This document shows positions 43,561 through 51,035 of a stretch of 64,000 nt of DNA, piece after piece (the stretch's first letter is position 1; every line of letters begins with the position of its first letter). The position numbers and the translations under genes are program-made. Origin of the DNA: Microbacterium sp. Clip185 (GTDB lineage Bacteria > Actinomycetota > Actinomycetes > Actinomycetales > Microbacteriaceae). Location: assembly GCF_028743715.1 (NCBI RefSeq), contig NZ_CP117996.1:248001-312000 (forward strand). The letters are read 5' to 3'. Under the pieces are notes generated by a model. The model had not been told where the DNA came from, did no database searches, and saw nothing but the letters and a program-made list of their open reading frames with translations.

Positions 43561-44448
43561 CTACCCCAGCCCGAGCAGACGCGCGGCGTTGGCCTTGAGG
43601 ATACCGGGCATGACCTCGGGCTTCATCTCGATCTGCTCGACGTCGCGCAGCCATCGGTCGGGAGTGAGCAGCGGAAAGTCCGAACCGAACAGGATGCGGC
43701 TCTTGAGGAACGAGTTCGCCGCGCGCACGAGCTGCGGCGGGAAGTACTTCGGGCTCCAGCCCGACAGGTCGATCCAGGTGTTGTGCTTGTGGGTCGCGAC
43801 CGAGATCGCCTCGTCCTGCCACGGCACCGAGGGGTGGGCCATGATGATCTGCAGGTCGGGGAAGCGGGCTGCCACCGTGTCGAGCAGCATCGGGTTCGAC
43901 AGGGCGAGGCGGAAGCCGCGACCGCCCCGCATCCCCGCGCCGATCCCTGTCTGCCCGGTGTGGAAGAGCGCCACGACGCCCGCCGCCTGCAGCGTCTCGT
44001 ACAGCGGGAAGTACTGCTCATCGCTCGGGTCGAAGCCCTGCACCGTGGGGTGGAACTTGAAGCCGCGCACGCCGTAGTCCTCGATCAGGTGCCGCGCGCG
44101 ATCGATCGCGGCCTGCCCCTGACGCGGGTCGACGGAGCCGAACGGGATCAGTACGTCGTTGTTGCGCGCCGCGCCCTCGGCGATCTCCTCGCTGGAGAGC
44201 GCCGGGTGCCCGAGCTCGGTCTGCGCGTCCACGGTGAACACCACCGCGGCCATGGAGCGCTCGCGGTAGTATGCCGCGACCGAGTCCAGGTCGGGGTGGC
44301 CCGCGTCGGCGCTGAAGTAGGCGGATGCTGCCTCGGCGAGGTCTTCGGGAAGCGAGGAGTGGCCGTGCGCGTCGACCTCGATGTGCACATGGACGTCGAT
44401 CGCCGTGATGGCGGACAGGTCGATCGCGGGTTCGTAGCGCGTGGTCAT
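43561..44448 (-). CDS. phdC: TIM-barrel metal-dependent hydrolase (amidohydrolase_2 family)
   Basis: This 295-residue protein belongs to the ACMSD/resorcylate-decarboxylase-like amidohydrolase_2 family. AIDVHVHIE near the start gives the HxH metal ligands, VRGFKFHPTVQGF, IIMAHPSVPWQ and ILFGSDFPLL give the later His and Asp ligand regions. In the C. glutamicum phd cluster the homologue in this position is proposed to cleave the side chain from the 3-keto CoA intermediate, giving 4-hydroxybenzoate-type acids. The ATG follows GAGGAACG. Confidence 0.83.
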   Translation of the reverse strand: MTTRYEPAIDLSAITAIDVHVHIEVDAHGHSSLPEDLAEAASAYFSADAGHPDLDSVAAYYRERSMAAVVFTVDAQTELGHPALSSEEIAEGAARNNDVLIPFGSVDPRQGQAAIDRARHLIEDYGVRGFKFHPTVQGFDPSDEQYFPLYETLQAAGVVALFHTGQTGIGAGMRGGRGFRLALSNPMLLDTVAARFPDLQIIMAHPSVPWQDEAISVATHKHNTWIDLSGWSPKYFPPQLVRAANSFLKSRILFGSDFPLLTPDRWLRDVEQIEMKPEVMPGILKANAARLLGLG

Positions 44449-44512
44449 CGGCGTTCCTCGTCGTCGGGGATGCGTGGTGCGAGGGGCCCGAGCGGGCCGG
44501 GCCCCTCGAGTC

Positions 44513-45439
44513 TCAGGGGCGGGGGCGCTGCAGCTCTTCGGGAAGCGCGGGGAAGCGCTCGCCGACCGACTGCAGGTTGTCGCCGACCAGGTCGGCGAAC
44601 TCCGACTCCAGGGCCTCGGCGCTCCACCCGCCGTCGCGGTAGGCGGTGACGACGGGCTCGGGGTGCGACCAGAGTTGGATGCGGTCGCCGCCGACGCCGA
44701 TCGCCTGGCCGGAGATGTTCGCCGCCGCATCCGAGGCGAGGAAGGCGATGAGGCCGGAGACGTCGTCGGAGGTGCCGAAGCCGAGATCGTGGCGGTAGAA
44801 CGCGGGCATGGGCTCGCCCGCCGCGTCCGCCTCGACCGCCGCGGCGAAATACGGCAGGGTCGCCGTCATGGCGGTGGCGGCCACGGGGATCACCGCGTTG
44901 GCGGTGATGCCGGCCTTCTTGAGCTCGAGCGCCCAGGTGCGCACCATGCCGACGATGCCCGCCTTCGCGGCGGCGTAGTTGGTCTGTCCGAAGTTGCCGC
45001 GCTGCCCGGTCGGTGAGCCGATGCAGATGATGCGACCGGCGATCTCGTTCTCGCGCATGTAGGTCGCGGCCTCGCGAACGCAGGTGAAGGTGCCGCGCAG
45101 GTGCACGTCGATGACGGTGTCGAAGGCCTCGTCGCTCATCTTCCAGAGCACCGTGTCGCGCAGGACGCCGGCGTTGGTGACGAGGATGTCGAGCCGGCCG
45201 TAGGTGTCGACCGCGGTGCGGACGAGCTCTTTCGCGGTCTCGGAGGAGCCCACGGGGGCGACGACGGCGACCGCCTGCCCTCCCTCGCGCTCGATCGATG
45301 CGACCGCCTCGGCGGCGGTGGCCGCATCCACGTCGTTCACGACGACGCGCGCGCCCTGACGGGCGAGCTCCTGGGCGTAGGCGAGACCGAGGCCGCGGCC
45401 GGATCCGGTGACGATGGCGACTTTGCCGTCGAGGGACAT
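44513..45439 (-). CDS. phdB: SDR, 3-hydroxyacyl-CoA dehydrogenase-like
   Basis: This 308-residue SDR has TGSGRGLG (residues 11-18), NAG at 89-91 and the catalytic Ser142, Tyr155 and Lys159 in GSPTGQRGNFGQTNYAAAK. It resembles the dehydrogenase domain of peroxisomal multifunctional enzyme (HSD17B4) and would oxidise the 3-hydroxyacyl-CoA. A C-terminal extension of about 60 residues (WSHPEPVVTAYRDGGWSAEA) follows the usual SDR core. The ATG has GAAGGAG upstream. It is the first gene of the operon and faces the MarR gene. Confidence 0.85.
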   Translation of the reverse strand: MSLDGKVAIVTGSGRGLGLAYAQELARQGARVVVNDVDAATAAEAVASIEREGGQAVAVVAPVGSSETAKELVRTAVDTYGRLDILVTNAGVLRDTVLWKMSDEAFDTVIDVHLRGTFTCVREAATYMRENEIAGRIICIGSPTGQRGNFGQTNYAAAKAGIVGMVRTWALELKKAGITANAVIPVAATAMTATLPYFAAAVEADAAGEPMPAFYRHDLGFGTSDDVSGLIAFLASDAAANISGQAIGVGGDRIQLWSHPEPVVTAYRDGGWSAEALESEFADLVGDNLQSVGERFPALPEELQRPRP

Positions 45440-45484
45440 GGGGGACTCCTTCGTTCGTGCTCTCATTGAAACCGGACTAGTTGA

Positions 45485-45495
45485 AATTGTCAATT
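45485..45495. promoter_or_regulatory. Palindrome in the phd-like divergent promoter region
   Basis: AATTG-T-CAATT is a perfect 11-bp palindrome in the only AT-rich stretch of the gap between the SDR and MarR genes (45440-45528). MarR proteins bind such short AT-rich palindromes, so this is the probable operator for the divergent pair. Confidence 0.55.
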
Positions 45496-45528
45496 ATTGT
45501 TTCCCGCACCTTTTGTTAGGATCTGTCT

Positions 45529-45987
45529 ATGCCGAAGAGCGAGGATGCTGCAGCGCAGGCCGACGCGCGCGCCCGGCTCACCGACGACGTCAGCTTCTTG
45601 CTGGCCCGCGCCAACGCCCTCTCGCTCGCCGCGGGGAACGCGGCTCTGGCCGCCGTCGGACTGAAAGTGCGGTCGTACTCGGTGCTGGCGCTGGCCTGCG
45701 ACACCGCGGCGGGCCCCTCGCAGCGTGAACTCGCCGAGTTCCTGCGCCTCGATCCCAGCCAGGTCGTCGCCCTCGTCGACGACCTGCAGCGCCGGGGCCT
45801 GATCGAACGGCGGCCCGACCCCGCCGACCGACGCGCCAACGTCGTGGTCGCCACAGCCGAAGGTCTGGCCCTCCACGAGCGTGCGCTCGCCGCCGCCGAG
45901 GCCGCCGAGCGCGACCTGCACGGCAACCTCTCTGCCGCCGAGCGGGCGCAGCTCGCCGACCTCCTCCGCCGCATCGCCTTTCCGTGA
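45529..45987 (+). CDS. phdR: MarR family regulator of the phd-like operon
   Basis: This 152-residue MarR protein has a winged helix (SQRELAEFLRLDPSQVVALVDDLQRRGLIER) and the wing RPDPADRRANVV. It is transcribed away from the SDR-hydrolase-dehydrogenase-hydratase-ligase operon. In C. glutamicum the MarR-type PhdR represses the phd genes and is released by phenylpropanoids or their CoA esters. No strong ribosome binding site is present. TAGGAT at 45517-45522 may be a -10 box, which would put the transcript start near the ATG (leaderless), or its AGGA may be a weak binding site. Confidence 0.8.
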   Translation: MPKSEDAAAQADARARLTDDVSFLLARANALSLAAGNAALAAVGLKVRSYSVLALACDTAAGPSQRELAEFLRLDPSQVVALVDDLQRRGLIERRPDPADRRANVVVATAEGLALHERALAAAEAAERDLHGNLSAAERAQLADLLRRIAFP

Positions 45988-45999
45988 GGCGGGATGCGT

Positions 46000-46338
46000 C
46001 TAGCCGCGTGTCAGCACGCGGTCCGGCACCCAGCCTTCGCGACCCGCGGCGTTGCGGCACCACGACCAGCCGCTCTCGGTGTCTTCGGTGAGGATCTCCA
46101 CCACATCACCCGTGCGCGCGGGCAGTTCGGTGGTGTCGTAGCCGGTGCGCACGATTCCCGCCGCGCCGTCGATCTCGATGTGCCGAGCCGGCACCCACCC
46201 GCATCCGTTCGCCGCCGTGACGAACACGAACGCGGGCCACTCGGTGTCGCGCTCGCCGACCGCCACCCGCTCACCGGGCTGCACGTTCAGCGGGGCGCGC
46301 TCGGGGATCTCGTGGTCGGCGATCAGCTGCGCACGCAT
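46000..46338 (-). CDS. Small protein with two SH3-like domains
   Basis: This 112-residue protein shows two tandem SH3-like beta-barrel repeats: a first of about 55 residues with VQPGERVAVGERDTEWPAFVFV...GCGWVPARHI and a second with LPARTGDVVEILTEDTESGWSWC...REGWVPDRVL. There is no signal peptide. Such proteins are thought to bind peptides or other proteins; none is evident here. It converges on the MarR gene with 12 bases between stops. Confidence 0.75.
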   Translation of the reverse strand: MRAQLIADHEIPERAPLNVQPGERVAVGERDTEWPAFVFVTAANGCGWVPARHIEIDGAAGIVRTGYDTTELPARTGDVVEILTEDTESGWSWCRNAAGREGWVPDRVLTRG

Positions 46339-46371
46339 GACGTCAGCGTCGCAGGTACCGCCGACATCCGC

Positions 46372-47595
46372 TCACCGGCCATCGAGCACGTAACGGTCGC
46401 GGCCCACCGAGACCCCGACCACACACTGCCCGACGACCACGGCGATGTAGAGCAGCAGGGGCGCGGTCCAGCCGCCGTCGAGCGCATGGAGGGCGCCGAA
46501 GGAGATCGGCCCGGCGGCGGCGAGCAGGTATCCTACCGACTGCGACATTCCGGAGAGCGCCGAGGATGCGGCGGCGTCCCTCGCGCGCTGCGCCATCAGG
46601 GTCAGCGACATGCTCAGCGACGCTCCCGCCGACAGCCCCGAGATGAGGGCCCACGCGGTCAGGAGCTGCGGTGCGAGGATCATGCCGATCGCGGCGGCGA
46701 TCGCGAGCAGTGGGAGGGCAGCAGGGACCGCGCGGCGCAGGCGCCCCTGCAGCGCGAAGGCGACGGCGAACGAACCGACCACGCCGAGGATCTGGTACAG
46801 CGCGACATCGACGCCTGCGGCGACGGGAGACTTGCCTGTCGATGCGGCGAGCGGTGCCATCCACGTCACGAGCATGTAGAACGACGCCGACTGCGCTCCC
46901 ATGTACGCCGCGATCTGCCACGCGAGGCGGTCGCGCCAGATGCCCGTGCTGCGCGAGGTGCCCGGCGCGGGTGCCGCCGTTGTCGGCCCTCGACCGTGCT
47001 GCGCCCATGCCCACAGGGCGATCGTGAGCGGGAGGAGCGCGGCGGTCGCGGCCAAGGCCACGCGCCACCCGGCATCCGGATCGCCCACGGCGTGCGAGAT
47101 CGGCACGACGACAGCCGAGGCGATGGCTCCCACGCCGCCGAGCAGCGCCGTGTACATGCCCATCATCACCGGCACGCGCCCCGGGAAATCGCGCTTGATC
47201 ACCGCGGGCATGATCACGTTGGCGACGGCGAGAGACGCGCCGATCAGGCCCGTCCCCAGCCACAGGTTGACCTCGGTGCCCGGCAGCGACCGCCAGGCCG
47301 TTCCCGCCCCGAGCGCGATGAGGGCGACGAGCAGCACGCGCGACATCCCGAACCGGCGTGACAGTCCGTGGGTCAACGGCGAGACGATCGCCCAGGCCAG
47401 GAGGGGTACCGCGGCGAGCGAGCCAAGGGCTGCTGCCGTCGTGCCGAGGTCGTCCGCGATCTCCTCGAGCAGCGGGCCGACACCCGTGATGGTGGCGCGC
47501 ATGTTGGCCGCGACCAGCGCCACGGCGATGAGCAGCAGCAACGCCCGACCGCGTCGATGCGGGCGCCCGCCGGGGGTCTGAATGCTCACGAGCAC
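46372..47595 (-). CDS. MFS transporter, CynX/NimT-like
   Basis: This 407-residue membrane protein has 12 predicted helices of the major facilitator superfamily. The opening VALVAANMRATITGVGPLLEEI and the loop LSRRFGMSRVLL are typical of the CynX/NimT group, which includes cyanate and nitroimidazole exporters. Two GTG starts six bases apart are possible. It lies between the phd-like and pob/pca genes and could move an aromatic acid. That is position-based inference. Confidence 0.85.
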   Translation of the reverse strand: MLVSIQTPGGRPHRRGRALLLLIAVALVAANMRATITGVGPLLEEIADDLGTTAAALGSLAAVPLLAWAIVSPLTHGLSRRFGMSRVLLVALIALGAGTAWRSLPGTEVNLWLGTGLIGASLAVANVIMPAVIKRDFPGRVPVMMGMYTALLGGVGAIASAVVVPISHAVGDPDAGWRVALAATAALLPLTIALWAWAQHGRGPTTAAPAPGTSRSTGIWRDRLAWQIAAYMGAQSASFYMLVTWMAPLAASTGKSPVAAGVDVALYQILGVVGSFAVAFALQGRLRRAVPAALPLLAIAAAIGMILAPQLLTAWALISGLSAGASLSMSLTLMAQRARDAAASSALSGMSQSVGYLLAAAGPISFGALHALDGGWTAPLLLYIAVVVGQCVVGVSVGRDRYVLDGR

Positions 47596-47662
47596 CGGAC
47601 TCTACCCTGCCGGCCCGCGGCCACCGCTCCCGGTTTCGTGCGGCGGATGCGTGCGGGGCGGT

Positions 47663-47747
47663 GCGACATCTGCACGACGCGTGGTGCGGATGGTGTCCGG
47701 TGGGGCTGTTGGGGCGGCGCGGGTCGGGCTGGTCGTGCAGATGTCGC
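47663..47747. repeat. Long inverted repeat between MFS and pobA genes
   Basis: GCGACATCTGCACGAC (47663-47678) and GTCGTGCAGATGTCGC (47732-47747) are perfect 16-base arms around a 53-base GC-rich loop. It lies after the pobA stop and before the MFS start, and fills most of a 192-base gap with no gene. It may act as a terminator, but the long loop and its CTGCA core resemble the REP-like modules at 36.4-37.3 kb. Confidence 0.75.
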
Positions 47748-47787
47748 GGTACCCCGCGCGGCGCCGGTCAGGGCTCCGCTGGGCGGG

Positions 47788-48972
47788 TCAGCTGAGGCGG
47801 GTCTCGAACGGCCAGCCGGTGTACGCCTCGGCGAGGTAGGTGCGGCCGGCATCCGAGTCGATGACCGAGCGGAGTTCCCCGAGCTGTCGCTGGCGGTCGA
47901 AGTCGGATGCGTCGGGGGTGCGGTGGAGCATGCTGGTCATCCACCACGAGAAGTGCTGTGCCTTCCAGATCCGCCGCAGCGCTGTTTCGGCGAACGCGTC
48001 GATCGGCCCTTCGTCTGCCTCGAGCAGTAGCGCGCGTAGTGCGATATCGAGCAGCACCACGTCGGCGACGGCCAGGTTCATGCCCTTCGCGCCCGTCGGC
48101 GGCACGGTGTGCGCCGCATCGCCGATGAGCGCGACGCGGCCGCGGCGGAGTTCGCCGGCCACGAAGCTGCGGAAGCGCAGCACGTCGCGCTGGAAGATGG
48201 GTCCCTCGTGGAGGGTCGTCCCAGGGACGCGTGCCTGCAGCTCGTCCCAGATCTGCGCCTCGCTCAGCGCGTTCGGATCCGCCTCGGGGTCGCACTGGAA
48301 GTACATGCGCTGCACCGTGCTGCTGCGTTGGCTGATGAGGGCGAAGCCCGCATCCGAGTTGCTGTAGATGAGCTCCTCGGAGCTCGGCGGGGCCTCGCAC
48401 AGGATGCCGAACCACGCGAACGGGTACTCGCGGAACGACCCGGCCGCCGATCCGCCGAGCGTCTGGCGCACGACCGAGCGCGAGCCGTCCGCGCCGACGA
48501 CGAACTCGGCCTCGATCTCGACGCGGCGCCCGTCCGCATCCTCGCCGATGACGCGCGGCCGATCGGATGCGGCGTGCTCCACCGCTTCGACGCGCACTCC
48601 GAAACGCACGTCCTGCCCGGCTGCGAGGCGCGTCGCGACGAGGTCCTTGAGAACTTCGTGCTGCGGGTAGAGCCAGACGCTGCGGCCGGTGAGGGAGGGG
48701 AAGTCGATGCGATGACCCTCGCCGGCGAAGCGCAGCTCGATGCCGTCGTGCCGGTTGCCGTCGGTGAGCACGCGCGTTGATGCGCCGCTGTCGACGAGGA
48801 GGTCGACGGTTCCCTGCTCGAGGATGCCGGCGCGGATGGTGGTCTCGATCTGTTCACGCGTGCGGGAGTCGACGACGACCGACTCGATGCCTGCGTCGGC
48901 GAGCAGGTGGGACAGGAGGAGCCCTGCGGGACCGGCGCCGACGATCGCGACACGGGTGCGGATGGCGGTCAT
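47788..48972 (-). CDS. pobA: 4-hydroxybenzoate 3-monooxygenase
   Basis: This 394-residue flavoprotein has the same length as Pseudomonas PobA. It has the FAD motif VGAGPAG (residues 11-17), the family NADPH/FAD motif with ADGSRS, and GDAAHTVPPTGAKGMNLAVAD, characteristic of aromatic hydroxylases of this class. It converts 4-hydroxybenzoate to protocatechuate using FAD and NAD(P)H, feeding the pca operon nearby. The ATG has GAAGGAG seven bases upstream. Two identical palindromes lie about 125-160 bases upstream. Confidence 0.95.
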   Translation of the reverse strand: MTAIRTRVAIVGAGPAGLLLSHLLADAGIESVVVDSRTREQIETTIRAGILEQGTVDLLVDSGASTRVLTDGNRHDGIELRFAGEGHRIDFPSLTGRSVWLYPQHEVLKDLVATRLAAGQDVRFGVRVEAVEHAASDRPRVIGEDADGRRVEIEAEFVVGADGSRSVVRQTLGGSAAGSFREYPFAWFGILCEAPPSSEELIYSNSDAGFALISQRSSTVQRMYFQCDPEADPNALSEAQIWDELQARVPGTTLHEGPIFQRDVLRFRSFVAGELRRGRVALIGDAAHTVPPTGAKGMNLAVADVVLLDIALRALLLEADEGPIDAFAETALRRIWKAQHFSWWMTSMLHRTPDASDFDRQRQLGELRSVIDSDAGRTYLAEAYTGWPFETRLS

Positions 48973-49095
48973 GACGTCTCCTTCGACGGCTGCCTGTGGG
49001 GTGCTGAAACAGTGTGCCCCGGGCTCCCGCATCCAGCACAGAACCTCCCGTTGAATGGGATTGCATCTCGTCGCGGTGTATCTGCCCGAGTTGCG

Positions 49096-49134
49096 GCGCA
49101 TATGCGCAATTGCCACACCTTTGCGCATATGCGC
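49096..49134. promoter_or_regulatory. Two identical 12-bp palindromes upstream of pobA
   Basis: GCGCATATGCGC occurs at 49096-49107 and 49123-49134, 27 bases centre to centre, in the 242-base gap between the IclR gene and pobA. The flanks also match: ATATGCGCAA and its complement TTGCGCATAT. Paired sites of this kind fit a dimer-of-dimers regulator such as an IclR protein controlling pobA. Confidence 0.7.
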
Positions 49135-49214
49135 CAGGAGTGAACTGTGGCGGATGCGGAGAAGTGTGGCGGATGCGGTGCGGATGCGGTGCCCCGCCCC
49201 CGGGCACGGCGCGC

Positions 49215-49967
49215 TCAGGCCCGCGTGGCGCGCAGCCCCGCCTCGATCTCGGCGGCGGCCTTCCGCAGGGGCGAGAGGGCGAGCTCCGCGTCGGCCTCTC
49301 GCGGCAGCACGACCGAGAGGGCAGCGATCACCTCGCCCTCCTCGCGCACCGGCACGGCGACCCCCGTCGACACCGTCTCGATCGAACCGGGCGCGATCAC
49401 GTATCCGTCGCGGCGGATGCGGGTGAGGATGTGACGCAGCTCCGACGCATCCGTCACGGTCTCGCGCGACATGCGTCGCAGCGGTGCTGCGAGCACTCGC
49501 TCGCGAAGCGCGGCGGGGGCGTGCGCCAGCAGCACGAGTCCGGCGGACGATGCGTGCAGGGGGAGTCGGCCCGCGATGCGGGTGATGTTCGCGCCCGCAT
49601 CCGGGTGTGAGAGCCGCTCGACGAACAGGGCCTCATCGGCCTCGAGCACGGCGAGCTGGGTGTGTTCGCGGACGACCTCCTGCACCGCCGACATCGCGGG
49701 AAGCGCCGCCTGTCGCAGTCGCAGCGCCGTCGATCCGCGCAGGGCGAGCTCCCACAGGTGCATGCCGATGCGGATGCGCCGCTCCTCGTCACGCTCGAGC
49801 AGGCCCTCGCCGACGAGGTCGTCGACGATGCGGTGAGCGGTGGATGCGGGAAGCCCCGCGCGGCGCCCGATCTGCGCCGCGGTCTGCACCGTGCGGTCGG
49901 CCGTGAACGTCTCGAGCACGCGCACGATGCGTGCCGTCATCGAGTCGCCGCTCGGCGAGTTGGCCAT
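49215..49967 (-). CDS. IclR family regulator, candidate PobR
   Basis: This 250-residue IclR-type regulator has an N-terminal winged helix (TVQTAAQIGRRAGLPASTAH, residues 26-45) and the IclR ligand domain (LAVLEADEALFVERLS, LHASSAGLVLLAH, SIETVSTGVAVPV). It lies directly upstream of pobA on the same strand and back to back with a second IclR gene. IclR-type activators of pobA and pca genes (PobR, PcaU, PcaR) are well known. No clear ribosome binding site precedes the ATG. Confidence 0.87.
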   Translation of the reverse strand: MANSPSGDSMTARIVRVLETFTADRTVQTAAQIGRRAGLPASTAHRIVDDLVGEGLLERDEERRIRIGMHLWELALRGSTALRLRQAALPAMSAVQEVVREHTQLAVLEADEALFVERLSHPDAGANITRIAGRLPLHASSAGLVLLAHAPAALRERVLAAPLRRMSRETVTDASELRHILTRIRRDGYVIAPGSIETVSTGVAVPVREEGEVIAALSVVLPREADAELALSPLRKAAAEIEAGLRATRA

Positions 49968-50000
49968 GCCGCCACCATCTCATGCGTCTGCCCGCATCCG

Positions 50001-50157
50001 TGTCCCACTTTCTGCAGGCCCCCGCCACTGGGCATGTCCCACTTTCTGCAGGTCGCCCATTGGCATGTCCCACTTTCTGCAGGTTTGGGGGTCGATTCTT
50101 GCGGCAAGTGGGACATGCGCTGCGGCAAGTGGGACATGCGCTGCGGCAAGTGGGACA
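50001..50157. repeat. Inverted array: three TGTCCCACTT and three AAGTGGGACA copies
   Basis: TGTCCCACTTTCTGCAG lies at 50001, 50035 and 50066. Its inverted partner, in a 21-base tandem unit GCGGCAAGTGGGACATGCGCT, starts at 50101, 50122 and 50143 (last copy diverges at its end). The array fills the gap between the two divergent IclR genes. It could be an operator cluster or a REP-like element able to fold into a large hairpin. No gene is present in 49968-50193. Confidence 0.85.
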
Positions 50158-50193
50158 TGCGGGGACGCGAACCCCCGCGGCTAGGGTGAGGGC

Positions 50194-50955
50194 ATGGCGG
50201 ATGGCGTGCTGCGTCGGGCGATGGCGCTCATGCGGGCGTTCGACGAAGATGCTCCCGAACTCACCGCCGCCGAGCTCGCCGATCGTGCTGCCCTGCCGCT
50301 GTCCACGGTGCATCGCCTCCTCGCGCAGCTCATCGAGGAGGGCCTCGTCGAACGCACGTCGGCGCACACGTACGCCGTCGGCGCCAGGATGTGGGAGCTC
50401 GGCGAGCTCTCGCCTCTCGCCCTGCGGCTGCGCGAGCAGTCGCTGCCCCACCTCGTGCGGTTGTACGAGGCGACGGGGGAGAACGTCCACCTGGCGGTGC
50501 TGGACGCCCCGACCCCGCCGGAGGCGGTCGTGCTGTTCGCGGGCCGCATCACCGGCCGAGCCTCGGTGCCGACCCTCGGCCGGGCCGGCGGGCGCCACCC
50601 GCTGCACACGACGGGCGTGGGTCGTGCACTGCTCGCGACGTGCGACGAGGGTTGGCTGGACGCGTACCTCGCAGCCCCCCTCGTGCCCGAGACGCGGCAC
50701 TCGATCACCGACCCCGCGGTGCTGCGCGCAGACATCGCCCTCACCAGGCGCCGCGGATACGCCGTGACCCGCGAGGAGATGACGCTCGGCAACATCTCCG
50801 TTGCCGCCGCTCTCGGCACGATCTCGGGGCTGCCGGCCACAGCGATCGGCGTCGTCACCCACCTCGACGGCGCCGACGAGAGGCGCCTCGCCCCGCTCGT
50901 CGTGCAGGCAGCGAAGGATCTGACGAAGACTCTCCGTGGCGCCAATTCTCACTGA
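50194..50955 (+). CDS. IclR family regulator, candidate PcaR
   Basis: This 253-residue IclR-type regulator has a winged helix (LTAAELADRAALPLSTVHRL) and ligand domain (ENVHLAVLDAPTPPEAV, LHTTGVGRALLATC, ISVAAALGTISGLP). It is co-directional with and 81 bases upstream of pcaH. A 19-bp perfect palindrome overlaps its stop codon and precedes pcaH. This makes it the best candidate regulator for the pca operon. It may also autoregulate through the array in front of it. Confidence 0.87.
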   Translation: MADGVLRRAMALMRAFDEDAPELTAAELADRAALPLSTVHRLLAQLIEEGLVERTSAHTYAVGARMWELGELSPLALRLREQSLPHLVRLYEATGENVHLAVLDAPTPPEAVVLFAGRITGRASVPTLGRAGGRHPLHTTGVGRALLATCDEGWLDAYLAAPLVPETRHSITDPAVLRADIALTRRRGYAVTREEMTLGNISVAAALGTISGLPATAIGVVTHLDGADERRLAPLVVQAAKDLTKTLRGANSH

Positions 50956-50963
50956 GTGAGAAT
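50945..50963. promoter_or_regulatory. 19-bp perfect palindrome upstream of pcaH
   Basis: ATTCTCACT-G-AGTGAGAAT is a perfect 9-1-9 palindrome overlapping the iclR stop codon (50953-50955), about 73 bases before the pcaH start. A one-base centre cannot form a good hairpin loop and no T-tract follows, so a protein-binding site (IclR type) is likelier than a terminator. Confidence 0.75.
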
Positions 50964-51035
50964 CGAAGAGAGAGCGCCGGACGCGTCGGGTGACGCTGGA
51001 TGTCCCACCCGTGTGACGTCGAAGGAGACGGTTCC

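Noticed and set aside
50001-50157. CRISPR-like array
   Set aside because: The repeat period is 21 bases with no spacers between the last three copies, the first three are in opposite orientation, and there are no cas genes.
49937-50158. Small gene encoding repeats of MSHLPQR
   Set aside because: It is only a translation of the 21-base DNA repeat and has no ribosome binding site.
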